From assembly GCF_900169165.1 (NCBI RefSeq), contig NZ_FXYY01000028.1, positions 1 through 37,008 on the forward strand: DNA of 37,008 bases, read 5' to 3'. The position numbers and the translations under genes are program-made. Below the pieces are notes generated by a model, which ran no database searches, was not told the origin of the DNA, and saw only the letters and a list, made by a program, of their open reading frames with translations. Numbering within the stretch: position 1 is the stretch's first letter; each line of letters opens with the position of its first letter. Shown in pieces: positions 7,711-16,836 of the stretch. The stretch is from Brevibacterium linens ATCC 9172. Its GTDB lineage: Bacteria > Actinomycetota > Actinomycetes > Actinomycetales > Brevibacteriaceae.

Positions 7711-9427
7711 AGTGGAGGGTCGCACCGACCAGGGCCGCCGCCGAGGCGTCATCGTCGGTGGACTCGGCCGCGACCTGGGCGTCGACGTGGGTATGGAAGT
7801 CCTCGACCTCGGCTGTCCGACGGTCGTCGTCCCAGCCGAGGACGGGTGCGACGATGACCGCGACCGCCTCGGCGGCGGTCTTTCCCCGGTCCCGGGCTTC
7901 GTAGTTCAGCCGCATCCGCCTCTCGAGGATGTCGCCGAGGTGGACGGCCCCCTCCGCGGCGGCCGCGTAGTGGGCTTCGACGCGCAGGTAGCGCTGCGCG
8001 CCGTCCAACGGCCGACCGAGTTCCGGATCCTCATCGACGAGGTCGAGCAGCTCCTCGATGAGTGTGCCGTAGCGGCGGATGAGACGTTTGACGCGGTCTT
8101 CGTCCCATCCGTACTTCTCCGCGATCCCGGACTGGCCGCGCCGCAGCGCGCCCACCCCTTGGGCACCGAGCAGCGGCACGGATTCCGTCAGCGACCTGCG
8201 ATCCTTCGCATCGTCGCCGAGGACGAAGTCGACGGCGTCTTCGGCCATCACTCGGTAAGTGGTGAATTTGCCGCCGGCGATCGCGGCCAGGGCCGGTTCG
8301 ACTTCCATCACGGTGTGTTCGCGGGAGACCTTCGTCGAGGCCTGTCCTTCTTTGACCACCGGTTGGAGCAGCGGGCGCAGTCCGGAGTAGACGCCGATGA
8401 CATCCTCGCGGGTGAGTTTGTCGGCGAGGATGGCGTTGGCGTGTTCGAGCAGGTAGTCGATGTCCTGCGAGGTCGCGACCGGTGCGTCGACGTCTTCGTT
8501 CCACGGGGTGTCGGTGGTGCCGATGACCCAATAGCCTTCCCAGGGGATGACGAAGAGGACGGATTTCTCCGTCTTCGAGATGATTCCGGTGTTCGGGTCG
8601 GCCTTGATCTTGTCCTCGGCCACCGTGATGTGCACGCCCTTGGAGGCGAGCACCTTGAGCCCGGCATCGGCCTTCGCCAGATCCTGCTGCTCTTCGGTCC
8701 ATACGCCTCCGGCGAGGATGGTGCGGCGGGCGTGGATGTCGAATTCCTCACCGCTGATCTCGTCCCGGGCGTGCACGCCGGTGACCTGGTCACCGTCGTG
8801 GAGGTAGCCGATGACGGAGACGTGGTTGGCGGCAGCGGCTCCGTAGCTCACAGCCGAACGGACGAGGGTCATGACGAAGCGGGCGTCGTCGACCTTCGCA
8901 TCGTAGTATTCGAGAGCTCCGACGGCGGCGTCATCGGCCAGGCCCGGGAAGTGGGAGCTCAATGCCTTCTTGCCGAGGTGACGGTGCATCGGCACAGCGC
9001 GTTTGCGGCCGGGCCGGGTGGCCATCGTGTCGTAGAGCAACACTCCGGAGCCGATGAAGGCCCGGTCGATGAGGCGGTGTTCGAAGGGGAACACGAAAGC
9101 GACGGGTTCGACGAGGTGGGGTGCGGTGTGCTGAAGCAGCAGATCGCGCTCCTTCAGCGCCTCGGCGACGAGCTTGAAGTCGAGCATCTCGAGGTAGCGC
9201 AGTCCGCCGTGCATGAGCTTCGACGAGCGGGATGAAGTACCCGAGGCCCAGTCCTTCGCATCGACGACACCGACCTTGAGCCCGCGGGTAGCGGCGTCGA
9301 ATGCCGATCCTGCTCCCGTCACTCCCCCACCGACGACGAAGACGTCGAGCGGGTCGGCCGCGCTCGTATTCTTCAGTGTCTCGAGTGCCTGGTCACGGAA
9401 GTTCGGGGACAGCTCACCATTTCGCAT
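7709..9427 (-). CDS. glpD: aerobic glycerol-3-phosphate dehydrogenase (FAD)
   Basis: This 572-residue flavoprotein oxidises sn-glycerol 3-phosphate to dihydroxyacetone phosphate and passes electrons to the quinone pool at the membrane. The dinucleotide-binding motif GGGVTGAG is at residues 33-40. It is followed by the conserved SSRSSKLMHGGLRYLE block. Further on are FVIPWEGYWVIGTTDTP and SGLRPLL, and a C-terminal helical domain. The length is normal for the actinobacterial enzyme. Upstream promoter sequence lies in 9428-9630. With glpF and glpK it completes conversion of external glycerol to triose phosphate. Confidence 0.96.
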   Translation of the reverse strand: MRNGELSPNFRDQALETLKNTSAADPLDVFVVGGGVTGAGSAFDAATRGLKVGVVDAKDWASGTSSRSSKLMHGGLRYLEMLDFKLVAEALKERDLLLQHTAPHLVEPVAFVFPFEHRLIDRAFIGSGVLLYDTMATRPGRKRAVPMHRHLGKKALSSHFPGLADDAAVGALEYYDAKVDDARFVMTLVRSAVSYGAAAANHVSVIGYLHDGDQVTGVHARDEISGEEFDIHARRTILAGGVWTEEQQDLAKADAGLKVLASKGVHITVAEDKIKADPNTGIISKTEKSVLFVIPWEGYWVIGTTDTPWNEDVDAPVATSQDIDYLLEHANAILADKLTREDVIGVYSGLRPLLQPVVKEGQASTKVSREHTVMEVEPALAAIAGGKFTTYRVMAEDAVDFVLGDDAKDRRSLTESVPLLGAQGVGALRRGQSGIAEKYGWDEDRVKRLIRRYGTLIEELLDLVDEDPELGRPLDGAQRYLRVEAHYAAAAEGAVHLGDILERRMRLNYEARDRGKTAAEAVAVIVAPVLGWDDDRRTAEVEDFHTHVDAQVAAESTDDDASAAALVGATLH

Positions 9428-9630
9428 CGGCAGAAGCGCGCTTTCTTTCAGACTTTGTTGTCATTCACCATTGTCACCCCAGCGGTTGATGCCGAGGGCG
9501 CACTGCGGCGAATAATCACAAACTAGCAGGCTATTCTGAACGGCGATACCGACCGGTAGCGAAAGCCTGCTGAGATCGGCGGCCGAAGCGCGGCGTGACG
9601 GGCAGCCGTTGCGAGGTCTGTGAGGGCGGC
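9428..9630 (-). promoter_or_regulatory. glpD upstream region with a TTGTCA direct repeat
   Basis: This 203-bp gap lies between the ppx stop and the glpD start, and I see no gene in it. It must hold the promoter of the glp genes. TTGTCA occurs at 9458-9463 and 9471-9476, a 13-bp direct repeat about 40 bp before the glpD start, and the stretch 9505-9540 is AT-rich for this genome. These are candidates for regulator and polymerase contacts, but neither is a match to a known glycerol-repressor site. Confidence 0.35.
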
Positions 9631-10608
9631 TCAGTCGAGGGCGGAGACGGTCTCCACGCGCATCGCCGAGGACTGCTCGGCAGAGTCGAGGAGGTCGAGT
9701 TTGCGCATGATGATGCCTTCACGCAGCGCCCATGGGGAGATGTTCATGACGCCGATGTCGAAGATCGTGAAGGCCGCCTCGGCGACGATCGCTCCGGCCA
9801 GCACCTGACCGGCACGCGCCTCGGAGACGCCGGGCAGGGTCGCCCGCTCTTCGGGGGTGCGGGATGCGAGGGTGTCGATGATGCCCTCGAGGTCGCGGCG
9901 GAAGAGCTTCCTGGGAGCATAGATTCCGTCGCCGCTCGGAGCGGCACCGGCGATGCGCGCCAGGGAGCGGAAGGTCTTCGACGAACCGACGACCTGGTCG
10001 GGCACTCCGACCCGATTGATGTCGCCGGCGATGCGTCCGATCTGCGCCCGGGCATGTTTGCGCAGGCGGTGGATGTCCTCGGCGGTGGGCATCGGGTCCG
10101 GGAGGAAGTCCGAAAAGGTGCGTCCGGCGCCGAGGGGAATCGACACGGCCGCCTGCGGGTATTCGTCCTGACCTGCCGCGATCTCCAGTGATCCGCCGCC
10201 GATGTCGAGCAGCAGGATCTTTCCGGCCGACCACCCGAACCAGCGACGGGCGGCGAGGAAGGTCACGCGGGCTTCGTCGCGGCCCGACATGACGTTGAGG
10301 GTGACCCCGAGCTGAGCGTTGATCGATTCGATGAGACCGATCCCGTTCGGAGCTTCCCTGACCGCCGAGGTGGCGAATGCGAGGATCTGCTCCGCTCCCT
10401 GATCCTCGGCGATCTCGACGGCATCGGTGATGAAGGAACGCAGCCGTTCCTGCCCTTCGGCATCGATCGATCCGTCATCGCCTAAGTACTCCGCGAGTCG
10501 GAGCACCTCCTTGTGCGAGGTGGCCGGCAGGGGCGGTGCTCCGACGTGAGCGTCGACGACCAGGAGGTGGACGCTGTTGGAGCCGATATCGAGGACTGCT
10601 AGGCGCAT
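9631..10608 (-). CDS. Ppx/GppA-family exopolyphosphatase or guanosine pentaphosphatase
   Basis: This 325-residue member of the ASKHA fold family hydrolyses terminal phosphate from polyphosphate and/or pppGpp. DIGSNSVHLLV near the N-terminus and LLLDIGGGSLEIA at about residue 134 form the two phosphate loops. ATSAVREAPNG and the C-terminal GVMNISPWALREGI are also typical. It is the short actinobacterial form without the C-terminal HD-like domain, like M. tuberculosis Rv0496, which acts on polyphosphate. Nine base pairs separate it from the hydratase-like gene, so it is probably the last gene of the prp transcript. The two activities cannot be told apart from sequence. Confidence 0.88.
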   Translation of the reverse strand: MRLAVLDIGSNSVHLLVVDAHVGAPPLPATSHKEVLRLAEYLGDDGSIDAEGQERLRSFITDAVEIAEDQGAEQILAFATSAVREAPNGIGLIESINAQLGVTLNVMSGRDEARVTFLAARRWFGWSAGKILLLDIGGGSLEIAAGQDEYPQAAVSIPLGAGRTFSDFLPDPMPTAEDIHRLRKHARAQIGRIAGDINRVGVPDQVVGSSKTFRSLARIAGAAPSGDGIYAPRKLFRRDLEGIIDTLASRTPEERATLPGVSEARAGQVLAGAIVAEAAFTIFDIGVMNISPWALREGIIMRKLDLLDSAEQSSAMRVETVSALD

Positions 10609-10617
10609 TCGCTCAGT

Positions 10618-11445
10618 TTATCCTCTCCCTGGGACTCCGTGCCCACCGACTTCGGAACCGGTCTGCCAGGCAGTTTTGGTGAAGCCGAAGTCCGGCGGTT
10701 CCTTGGCGAAGAACGCTTCCTGACCGCGGGTGATCTCTGCCCGGTAGGCCTCATCGAGCCACCGAGGCGGCTGTGTGTCCTCGGCCAGCTCACCGTCGAG
10801 GATCGCTTTGGCTCCGACCTGGCTCAGTCGGGACAGTCCCACGATCCGCTCCCCCAGTGCCTGCGCGGCCTCCAACGGGTTGTCGGAGACTTCGTGGAAG
10901 AAGCCGAGTTCGGCCATCTTCTCGAACTTCACGATCGAGGCCGTGATCAGCAGATACCTCGCCCAGGCATCGCCGAGGATCTGAGCCAGGCGCTTCGTGG
11001 GGCCGGCCGGGTAGACGAGCCCGAGCTTGGCCGCGGTGACGCCGAAGATCGATCCCGGGGCGGCGATGCGGATATCGCAGGCCGCGGCGATCTCCGTTCC
11101 CCCGCCCACACAGTTGCCGGTGATCGCTGCGATCGTCGGGGTCCGCGAGTTCGCCAGGGCCGCCTCGGCGGTGGAGTTGAGTTCCCAGAAGTCGTCGAGC
11201 GGCACATTGAGGTCGGCGATGTCCGAACCGGCGGAGAAGTGCCCGCCGGCCCCGGTGATCACGAGCGCACCGATCGAATCGTCGGCGTCGACGTTCGCGA
11301 TGATCTGCGGCAGCGCCCTCCACATGGGCCGGGAGATGGCATTGCGCTTTTCGGTCCGATCAATGACGAGGGTTCCGACTCCACCGGTGACGGTGAAGTC
11401 GAAACCCTCGAGATCGACCGGACGGTATGAACCGTCTCGTCTCAT
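10618..11445 (-). CDS. enoyl-CoA hydratase/isomerase family protein
   Basis: This 275-residue crotonase-fold protein is expected to act on an acyl-CoA. The oxyanion-hole segments are HFSAGSDI (about residue 69) and GGGTEIAAACDI, where E118 aligns with the first catalytic glutamate of rat enoyl-CoA hydratase. The second catalytic glutamate is replaced: my hand alignment puts A138 there (FGVTAAKLGL). That argues against classical hydration and for an isomerase, lyase or hydrolase-like reaction. I chose the ATG at 11445 for its AAAGG site. The frame continues to 11505 but overlaps prpC. It is 22 bp after prpC and 9 bp before ppx, so it probably belongs to the methylcitrate operon. Confidence 0.85.
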   Translation of the reverse strand: MRRDGSYRPVDLEGFDFTVTGGVGTLVIDRTEKRNAISRPMWRALPQIIANVDADDSIGALVITGAGGHFSAGSDIADLNVPLDDFWELNSTAEAALANSRTPTIAAITGNCVGGGTEIAAACDIRIAAPGSIFGVTAAKLGLVYPAGPTKRLAQILGDAWARYLLITASIVKFEKMAELGFFHEVSDNPLEAAQALGERIVGLSRLSQVGAKAILDGELAEDTQPPRWLDEAYRAEITRGQEAFFAKEPPDFGFTKTAWQTGSEVGGHGVPGRG

Positions 11446-11467
11446 GGGTGTTCTGCCTTTCGAGAGG

Positions 11468-12589
11468 TCAGCCCCGGTTGTCGGGAACCTCGCGCTGTTC
11501 CTCACCGTCGTAGGCGCTCAGGGGACGGATGAGGGCGTTGTTCGCCTGCTGCTCGAAGATATGAGCGGTCCAGCCGGTGATGCGGGCCATCACGAAGATC
11601 GGGGTGAACTGCTCGGTGTCGAAGCCCATGAGGTGGTAGGCCGGGCCCGACGGGTAGTCGAGATTCGGGTAGATGCCCTTGCGCCCGACGAAGTCCTCTT
11701 CGAAGGTGTTGTACAGATCGAGCAGATCGTTCGCACCCTTGACTGCGACCATGTCCTCGAACGCCTTGCGCATGGTGGGAACGCGCGAATCGCCGTTCTT
11801 GTACACGCGGTGGCCGAAGCCCATGATCTTCGCCTTCTTGGCCAGTGCCTCGTCGATCCAGGCCGAAGCCTTGTCGGCGGTGCCGACCTCTTCGAGCATC
11901 GCCATGACGGCTTCGTTCGCTCCGCCGTGCAGCGGGCCCTTGAGCGCACCGACGGCACCGGCGACTGCCGAATACAGGTCCGATGTGGTCGAGGTGATGA
12001 CGCGACCGGTGAAGGTCGAGGCGTTGAACGAGTGCTCGGCGTAGAGGATCATCGACACGTCGAAGCAGCGCACGACCTCCTCGGCGGGAACTTCGTCGAA
12101 GACCATCTTGAAGAAGTTCGCGGCGTAGCCGAGGTCCTTCGTCGGGGCGATCGGGTCGAGGCCGTGACGACGACGGTGGTCGATGGCCACGATCGTCGGC
12201 AGCTGGGCGTAGAGACGCTCGGCCTTCGCCAGGTTCGCCTCGGCGCCCTCGGTGTCGGCCTCGGGGTCGACGGCGCCCAGGTAGGCCACGGCCGTCTGCA
12301 CGACGTGCATCGGGTGGCAGTCCTTGGGCAGGCCGAGGATGAGGTCGACGAGCTTGTCATCGACGGCACGCTGGGAGCGTTCGCGTTCCTGGAATTCTGC
12401 CAGCTGCGCCTCGGTGGGCAGTTCGCCGTTCCAGATGAGGTAGGCGACGTCTTCGAAGCTGCGCTTGGCGGCGAGCTCCTGCACGGGGTAGCCGCGGTAG
12501 GTCAGCGAGTTGGTCTCCTGGACCACTTTGGACACTGCGGTGGTGTCCACCACGACACCGGCGAGGCCCTTCTTGATTTCTTCGGTCAC
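11468..12589 (-). CDS. prpC: 2-methylcitrate synthase / citrate synthase family
   Basis: This 373-residue enzyme condenses propionyl-CoA (or acetyl-CoA) with oxaloacetate. The catalytic triad of the citrate synthase family is visible: H221 in GPLHGGAN, H260 in MGFGHRVY and D311 in NLDYPSG. The short length is typical of bacterial methylcitrate synthases. The start is GTG at 12589, overlapping the prpB stop by 4 bp (GTGA), so the genes are translationally coupled. Position after prpD and prpB assigns it to the methylcitrate cycle that detoxifies and uses propionyl-CoA. Some side activity as a citrate synthase is usual in this group. Confidence 0.94.
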   Translation of the reverse strand: MTEEIKKGLAGVVVDTTAVSKVVQETNSLTYRGYPVQELAAKRSFEDVAYLIWNGELPTEAQLAEFQERERSQRAVDDKLVDLILGLPKDCHPMHVVQTAVAYLGAVDPEADTEGAEANLAKAERLYAQLPTIVAIDHRRRHGLDPIAPTKDLGYAANFFKMVFDEVPAEEVVRCFDVSMILYAEHSFNASTFTGRVITSTTSDLYSAVAGAVGALKGPLHGGANEAVMAMLEEVGTADKASAWIDEALAKKAKIMGFGHRVYKNGDSRVPTMRKAFEDMVAVKGANDLLDLYNTFEEDFVGRKGIYPNLDYPSGPAYHLMGFDTEQFTPIFVMARITGWTAHIFEQQANNALIRPLSAYDGEEQREVPDNRG

Positions 12590-13491
12590 TGGTGACCCTC
12601 CTGTGAGAAGTTGAATACTGCGGCGTCGAACTCGTTGTACGCCGAGTAGTCGATCGTGTCATACAGGTCCGCACGGGTCTGCATGCCCTCGAGCAGGTCC
12701 ACCTGAGTGCCCTTGTCCCGAATGGTCTGCAGGCCCGATCTGATCGCACCCATGGCGATGCGCAGAGTCGTGACCGGGTAGATCACAAGTTTGACTCCGA
12801 CATTCGCCAACTGTTCGGTGGTGAACAGTTCGCTCTTTCCGAATTCCGTCATGTTCGCCAGGATCGGGACATCGACGCTGGAGGCGAATTTCTCGAACTC
12901 TCCGAGATCGCGCATCGCCTCGGGGAAGATCATGTCAGCACCCGCATCGGCATAGGCCTTCGCCCGGTCGATGGCGGCGTCGAGACCTTCCCCGGCGCGC
13001 GAGTCCGTGCGGGCGCAGATGACGAAGTTGTCGTCCCGGCGCCCCTTGACGGCGGCCTTGATGCGCTTGGACATCTCGGCCGCGGTCACGACCTCCTTGC
13101 CGTCGAGGTGGCCGCAGCGCTTCGGATTGACCTGGTCCTCCAGGTGCATTCCGGAGATTCCGGCGTCCTCGAACTCCTGGACCGTGCGGGCCACATTCAT
13201 GGCTTCGCCCCATCCGGTGTCGGCGTCGATGAAAGTCGGCAGGTTCGTGACTCGGGCGATGTTGCGTCCGTGGTCGGCCACCTCGGTGAGGGTGGTCAGC
13301 CCGATATCGGGCAGACCCATGGCCGCGGAGAACGCGCCTCCGGAGATGTAGACGCCTTCGAAGCCGGTCTGCTCGATGATCTGAGCGTTGATCGGGTTGA
13401 TGGCGCCGGGGAACTGGACGATCTGATCACCGGCGAGCAGCTCGCGGAACTTGGCGCGGCGCTCGGCGGGGGTTGCCTGTGCGCCGAGCAT
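12586..13491 (-). CDS. prpB: 2-methylisocitrate lyase
   Basis: This 301-residue enzyme of the PEP mutase/isocitrate lyase superfamily cleaves 2-methylisocitrate to pyruvate and succinate, the last step of the methylcitrate cycle. The family signature KRCGH is at residues 124-128 with the catalytic Cys126. The metal-binding DADTGWG is at 89-95. The ATG at 13491 overlaps the prpD stop by one base (TGATG). The same frame is open far upstream to 14511, but that stretch lies antiphase inside prpD and is not coding. The 4-bp overlap with prpC continues the coupled operon. Confidence 0.96.
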   Translation of the reverse strand: MLGAQATPAERRAKFRELLAGDQIVQFPGAINPINAQIIEQTGFEGVYISGGAFSAAMGLPDIGLTTLTEVADHGRNIARVTNLPTFIDADTGWGEAMNVARTVQEFEDAGISGMHLEDQVNPKRCGHLDGKEVVTAAEMSKRIKAAVKGRRDDNFVICARTDSRAGEGLDAAIDRAKAYADAGADMIFPEAMRDLGEFEKFASSVDVPILANMTEFGKSELFTTEQLANVGVKLVIYPVTTLRIAMGAIRSGLQTIRDKGTQVDLLEGMQTRADLYDTIDYSAYNEFDAAVFNFSQEGHQ

Positions 13492-14987
13492 CAGAAGATG
13501 CCCTTCGATCCGCTGTGCTCGAGCCCGTCGACGACGAAGCTGAGTTCGCCCACGCCCTTGGCGTCGAGGCTCTCGAGGTTCTCGGCGAGGTCGATGAAAC
13601 GGGCCTGCTCCGAGTCGGAGACGATGCCCTCGGCCAGAGTCTTGAACTTCTCGATGTAGTTCGCACGGGCGAAGGGACGCGCTCCGAACGGGTGGGCGTC
13701 TGCGACGGCGATTTCGTCGGTCAGCGTCGAGCCGTCCTCGAATTCGATCTCCACGCGTCCGCCGAAGGCCTTCTCGTTCGGGTCGATCGAGTGGTAGCGG
13801 CGGGTCCACTCGGGATCCTCGGTGGTCTCGATCTTGTGCCACAGTTCGACCGTGTCGGGACGACCGGCGCGCTCGGGAGCATAGGAGTGCTCGTGGTGCC
13901 AGCCCTGGTCCTGCATGGCCACGGCGAAGATGTACATGATCGAGTGGTCGAGGGTCTCGCGGCTGGCACGAGGATCCATCTTCTGCGGATCGTTCGCACC
14001 GGTGCCGATGACGTTGTGGGTGTGGTGCGAGGTGTGGATGACGATGCGCTTGATCTTCGTCAGGTCCTCGATCTGTCCGCCGAGCTTGCGGGCGAGGTCG
14101 ATGAGCGCCTGGGCCTGGTATTCGGCCGAGTGCTCCTTGGTGTAGGTGTCGAGGATCGCGCGCTTGGCTTCGCCCTTGCCCGGCAGCGGGATGGTGTAGC
14201 GGGCTTCGGGCCCGGAGAGGATCCAGGCGATGAATCCATCTTCGCCTTCGTAGATCGGGTTCGGGGCGCCCTCGCCGCGCATCGCACGGTCGACGGATTC
14301 GACGGCCATCTTGCCGGCGAACGCCGGAGCGTGGGCCTTCCAGGACGAGATCTCGCCCTTGCGCGACTGACGGGTCGCCGTCGTCACGTGCAGTGCCTGC
14401 TGGACGGCCTGGAAGGTGACCTCCGTGGGCAGGTGGAGCATTGCGCCGATGCCGGCTGCAGCCGAGGGGCCGAGGTGGGCGACATGGTCGATCTTGTGCT
14501 CGTGCAGGCACATTCCCTTGACGAGGTCGACCTGGATCTCGTAGCCGGTGGCCACACCGTTGATGAGGTCCTTGCCGCCGATGCCCTTGTGCTGGGCGAC
14601 TGCGAGCACGGCTGGGATGTTGTCGCCGGGGTGTGAGTACTCTGCGGCGAGGAAGGTGTCGTGGAAATCGAGTTCACGCACGGCCACACCGTTGGCCCAA
14701 GCGGCCCATTCCGGTGAGAAGCGGTCGCTCACCGGCAGACCGAAGATGTTGGCACCGGGAGTGAACGGGTGGGTCTGGGCCTGCTCGCGAGCGTGGGTCG
14801 GAGCGGAGCGACGCACGGATGCGGCAGCCACAGAAGCGTTGTCGATGACGCGGTTGATAACCATTTCGGTGACTTCGGAATCGACCGGCGTCGGGTCGGA
14901 TGCAACCTCGGCGATCTTCCATGCGAGCTGATCTTCGCGAGCCAGGTTCTCTGAGCTCTTGTAGGTGCGGACTTCATGATTGATCAT
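13491..14987 (-). CDS. prpD: 2-methylcitrate dehydratase, MmgE/PrpD family
   Basis: This 498-residue cofactor-independent dehydratase converts 2-methylcitrate to 2-methyl-cis-aconitate. The MmgE/PrpD fold is recognisable throughout: [20 protein letters not shown], then [34 protein letters not shown] and the C-terminal lid region [13 protein letters not shown]. The length matches PrpD. AAGGGG sits at normal spacing before the ATG at 14987. It is the first gene of prpD-prpB-prpC. The promoter lies in the 195-bp gap shared with the divergent DUF4916 gene, which holds a clear palindromic site. No acnD/prpF alternative or dedicated PrpR is in the window. Confidence 0.96.
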   Translation of the reverse strand: MINHEVRTYKSSENLAREDQLAWKIAEVASDPTPVDSEVTEMVINRVIDNASVAAASVRRSAPTHAREQAQTHPFTPGANIFGLPVSDRFSPEWAAWANGVAVRELDFHDTFLAAEYSHPGDNIPAVLAVAQHKGIGGKDLINGVATGYEIQVDLVKGMCLHEHKIDHVAHLGPSAAAGIGAMLHLPTEVTFQAVQQALHVTTATRQSRKGEISSWKAHAPAFAGKMAVESVDRAMRGEGAPNPIYEGEDGFIAWILSGPEARYTIPLPGKGEAKRAILDTYTKEHSAEYQAQALIDLARKLGGQIEDLTKIKRIVIHTSHHTHNVIGTGANDPQKMDPRASRETLDHSIMYIFAVAMQDQGWHHEHSYAPERAGRPDTVELWHKIETTEDPEWTRRYHSIDPNEKAFGGRVEIEFEDGSTLTDEIAVADAHPFGARPFARANYIEKFKTLAEGIVSDSEQARFIDLAENLESLDAKGVGELSFVVDGLEHSGSKGIF

Positions 14988-15082
14988 GGATACCCCTTCA
15001 TAGTCCTTGACCGGAAATGGTCACATAGTGCTGACACAACTGTAGGCCACGACACTCGACAGGTCCCTGCCGGTCGGAAATT

Positions 15083-15100
15083 TATCTCGACATCAAGATA
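15083..15100. promoter_or_regulatory. 18-bp imperfect palindrome, candidate operator of the prp operon
   Basis: TATCTCGACATCAAGATA is symmetrical at 14 of 18 positions (pattern TATCTNGANNTCNAGATA) and lies 96 bp upstream of the prpD start in an AT-rich patch. Its size and symmetry fit a dimeric repressor such as a MarR- or TetR-type protein. It also lies upstream of the divergent DUF4916 gene. I recall similar TCTNGA-type palindromes before actinobacterial TCA-cycle genes but cannot name the protein with confidence. Confidence 0.5.
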
Positions 15101-15182
15101 TTTTACCCGAAGCGTGTCCCAGTTCACCACCAGGGTCTCCATGCTCTTCTGCCGCGAGGGATGGTTGTGGGACTATTGGGTC

Positions 15183-15722
15183 ATGACTCGGACTGCCCTG
15201 GACTTCGACGAGAACTGGTTCGACGACGCGGAATATGCGCGCCTGCGCAGACGCATGCCGATCCCCTATGTCAACGCCATCCCGGTGCGGGTGGGCGAGA
15301 CCGGCAATGTCGAACGCATCGGCCTGCTGCTGCGCAGCCTCGAGGACGGCACCCTCGGGCGGGAGGTCGTGGGCGGGCGGATCCGCTTCCATGAGACGAT
15401 TCGCACCGCACTGGTGCGTCACGCCGAGAACGACCTCGGCCCGATGGCGCTGCCGGTCATTCCGCCGGCGATCAGCCCGTTCCACATCGCCGAATACTTC
15501 CCCACCGAGGGCTCGGCCCTGCTCCATGATCCGCGCCAGCACGCGATCGCCATGTGCTTCATCATGGAGGTCCGCGGCGAATGCACTCCGCGGGCCGATG
15601 CCCTCAGCCTCGATTGGCTCACCCCCGAGGAGACCATGCGTCCCGATATCGTCGGCGAGCTCTGCTACGGCCAGGAATTCATCCTCAAGGCCGCGCTGGC
15701 CCACCTCGGATTCCCGATCTGA
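15183..15722 (+). CDS. DUF4916 / NUDIX-like hydrolase domain protein
   Basis: This protein of about 179 residues matches the DUF4916 family as I remember it, a NUDIX-fold group common in actinomycetes: an IPYVNAIPVRVGETGNVERIG-type opening strand in two pieces, a GREVVGGRIRFHET segment and a conserved ALPVIPPAISPFHIAEYFP stretch. A canonical NUDIX box is not evident, so hydrolase activity is uncertain. The ATG at 15183 has no ribosome binding site. TATTGG lies a few bases before it, so a leaderless mRNA is possible. An alternative in-frame start at 15141 or earlier cannot be excluded. It is divergent from prpD with no evident functional link. Confidence 0.68.
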   Translation: MTRTALDFDENWFDDAEYARLRRRMPIPYVNAIPVRVGETGNVERIGLLLRSLEDGTLGREVVGGRIRFHETIRTALVRHAENDLGPMALPVIPPAISPFHIAEYFPTEGSALLHDPRQHAIAMCFIMEVRGECTPRADALSLDWLTPEETMRPDIVGELCYGQEFILKAALAHLGFPI

Positions 15723-15858
15723 GACGTCAGCTCTCACCGACACACTTTTCCACAGTCCGTAGAAATGCCTTGGTAGACTGGCCGTGACGCGGACGATACC
15801 GATGGTCGGGGCCGTCGTCGGCGTCTGGCTTGACCAGGCCCCGATGGAGAGGTTCGAG

Positions 15859-16818
15859 ATGTCTGCTCAGTCCCCCATGCCCGAGTCCACCACCGCCGAA
15901 GCACGATCGGACGGGCGCAAAGCGTCCGAGTCGGGTCGCGATCGGGAGTTCGGCGTCCTCGTCGGCTTCGACGGCTCCGAACTCGCGGCACTCGCAGTAC
16001 GCTTCGGCGCTGCGGAGGCCGCCCGCCGGAAGACCGCACTGACCGTCGTGACCGCCTATCCGCTGCCGACGATGATCTATCCGAACATGGCGTCGATTCC
16101 CAGCGAGCCGGAAGACGAGAAGGCGAGGAAGCAAGCGGAGAAGACCCTCGCCGAGGCGGTCGAGCTCGTCCGTGACCATCCCGGGGAGAAGAGCTTCCTC
16201 ACTGCTCCGGGCGATGCCGCGGGGGTCATCACCACGTTGAGTGCCGATGCCGAGATCATCATCGTCGGTGCGCGCGGTCGCGGCGGATTCGTGGGCCGGG
16301 CCCTCGGTTCGGTGTCAACCGCTGTGCCGGCTCACGCCCACTGTCCGACGATCGTCATCCCTCACCACGCCACGTCGGCTGAGTCGCATGGACCGGTGGC
16401 CGTGGCCGTCGACGGCTCGGAGCCCGCTCGGGTCGCGATGGTCACTGCCGCCGCCGAAGCCGCAGTGCGCGGGGCTCCTCTCGAGGTCATCGCCGTGCTT
16501 CCAGCCGGAGAGGAGTGGCTCTACTGGTACCCCGACCTCGAGCTCAGCTCCGAGGCCACCGCTCGTCGGCAGAGGCAGCTGACCGAATCACTCGAGAAGG
16601 AAGCCGCGACGCTGGCGGAGCAGTTCCCGGATCTGGCGGTGACCACCTCGGTGCCGGTCGGCGATCCCACGGAGACTCTCGTCGGGATCAGCTCCCGCGC
16701 ACAGCTGACGGTGATGGGCACCCGCGGGCGCGGACGGATCCGCAGCGCTCTGCTGGGATCCGTCTCGCGCGGAGTCCTCAACCACGCCGAGGGTCCGGTC
16801 ATGGTGGTTCCGAGCTGA
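15859..16818 (+). CDS. universal stress protein with two USP domains
   Basis: This is a cytosolic protein of about 319 residues with tandem USP domains, a form frequent in actinomycetes. Each half ends in a complete nucleotide-binding motif G-x2-G-x9-G-S: GARGRGG...ALGS in the first and GTRGRGR...LLGS in the second. Both domains are therefore likely to bind ATP. The first 35 or so residues are a polar, probably disordered tail. I chose the ATG at 15859 because GGAGAGG precedes it at good spacing. The frame is open back to 15784. Related M. tuberculosis proteins respond to hypoxia and stress, but no such regulatory site is visible here. Confidence 0.88.
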   Translation: MSAQSPMPESTTAEARSDGRKASESGRDREFGVLVGFDGSELAALAVRFGAAEAARRKTALTVVTAYPLPTMIYPNMASIPSEPEDEKARKQAEKTLAEAVELVRDHPGEKSFLTAPGDAAGVITTLSADAEIIIVGARGRGGFVGRALGSVSTAVPAHAHCPTIVIPHHATSAESHGPVAVAVDGSEPARVAMVTAAAEAAVRGAPLEVIAVLPAGEEWLYWYPDLELSSEATARRQRQLTESLEKEAATLAEQFPDLAVTTSVPVGDPTETLVGISSRAQLTVMGTRGRGRIRSALLGSVSRGVLNHAEGPVMVVPS

Positions 16819-16836
16819 GCGACAGCGCCGGGTTGA

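Noticed and set aside
7580..9235. 551-codon plus-strand frame across glpD
   Set aside because: It is antisense to glpD, which has complete FAD and family motifs.
13492..14511. Apparent 340-residue N-terminal extension of PrpB
   Set aside because: It lies antiphase within prpD, is Arg/Pro/His-rich as typical for a shadow frame, and PrpB starts normally at 13491 with a TGATG overlap.
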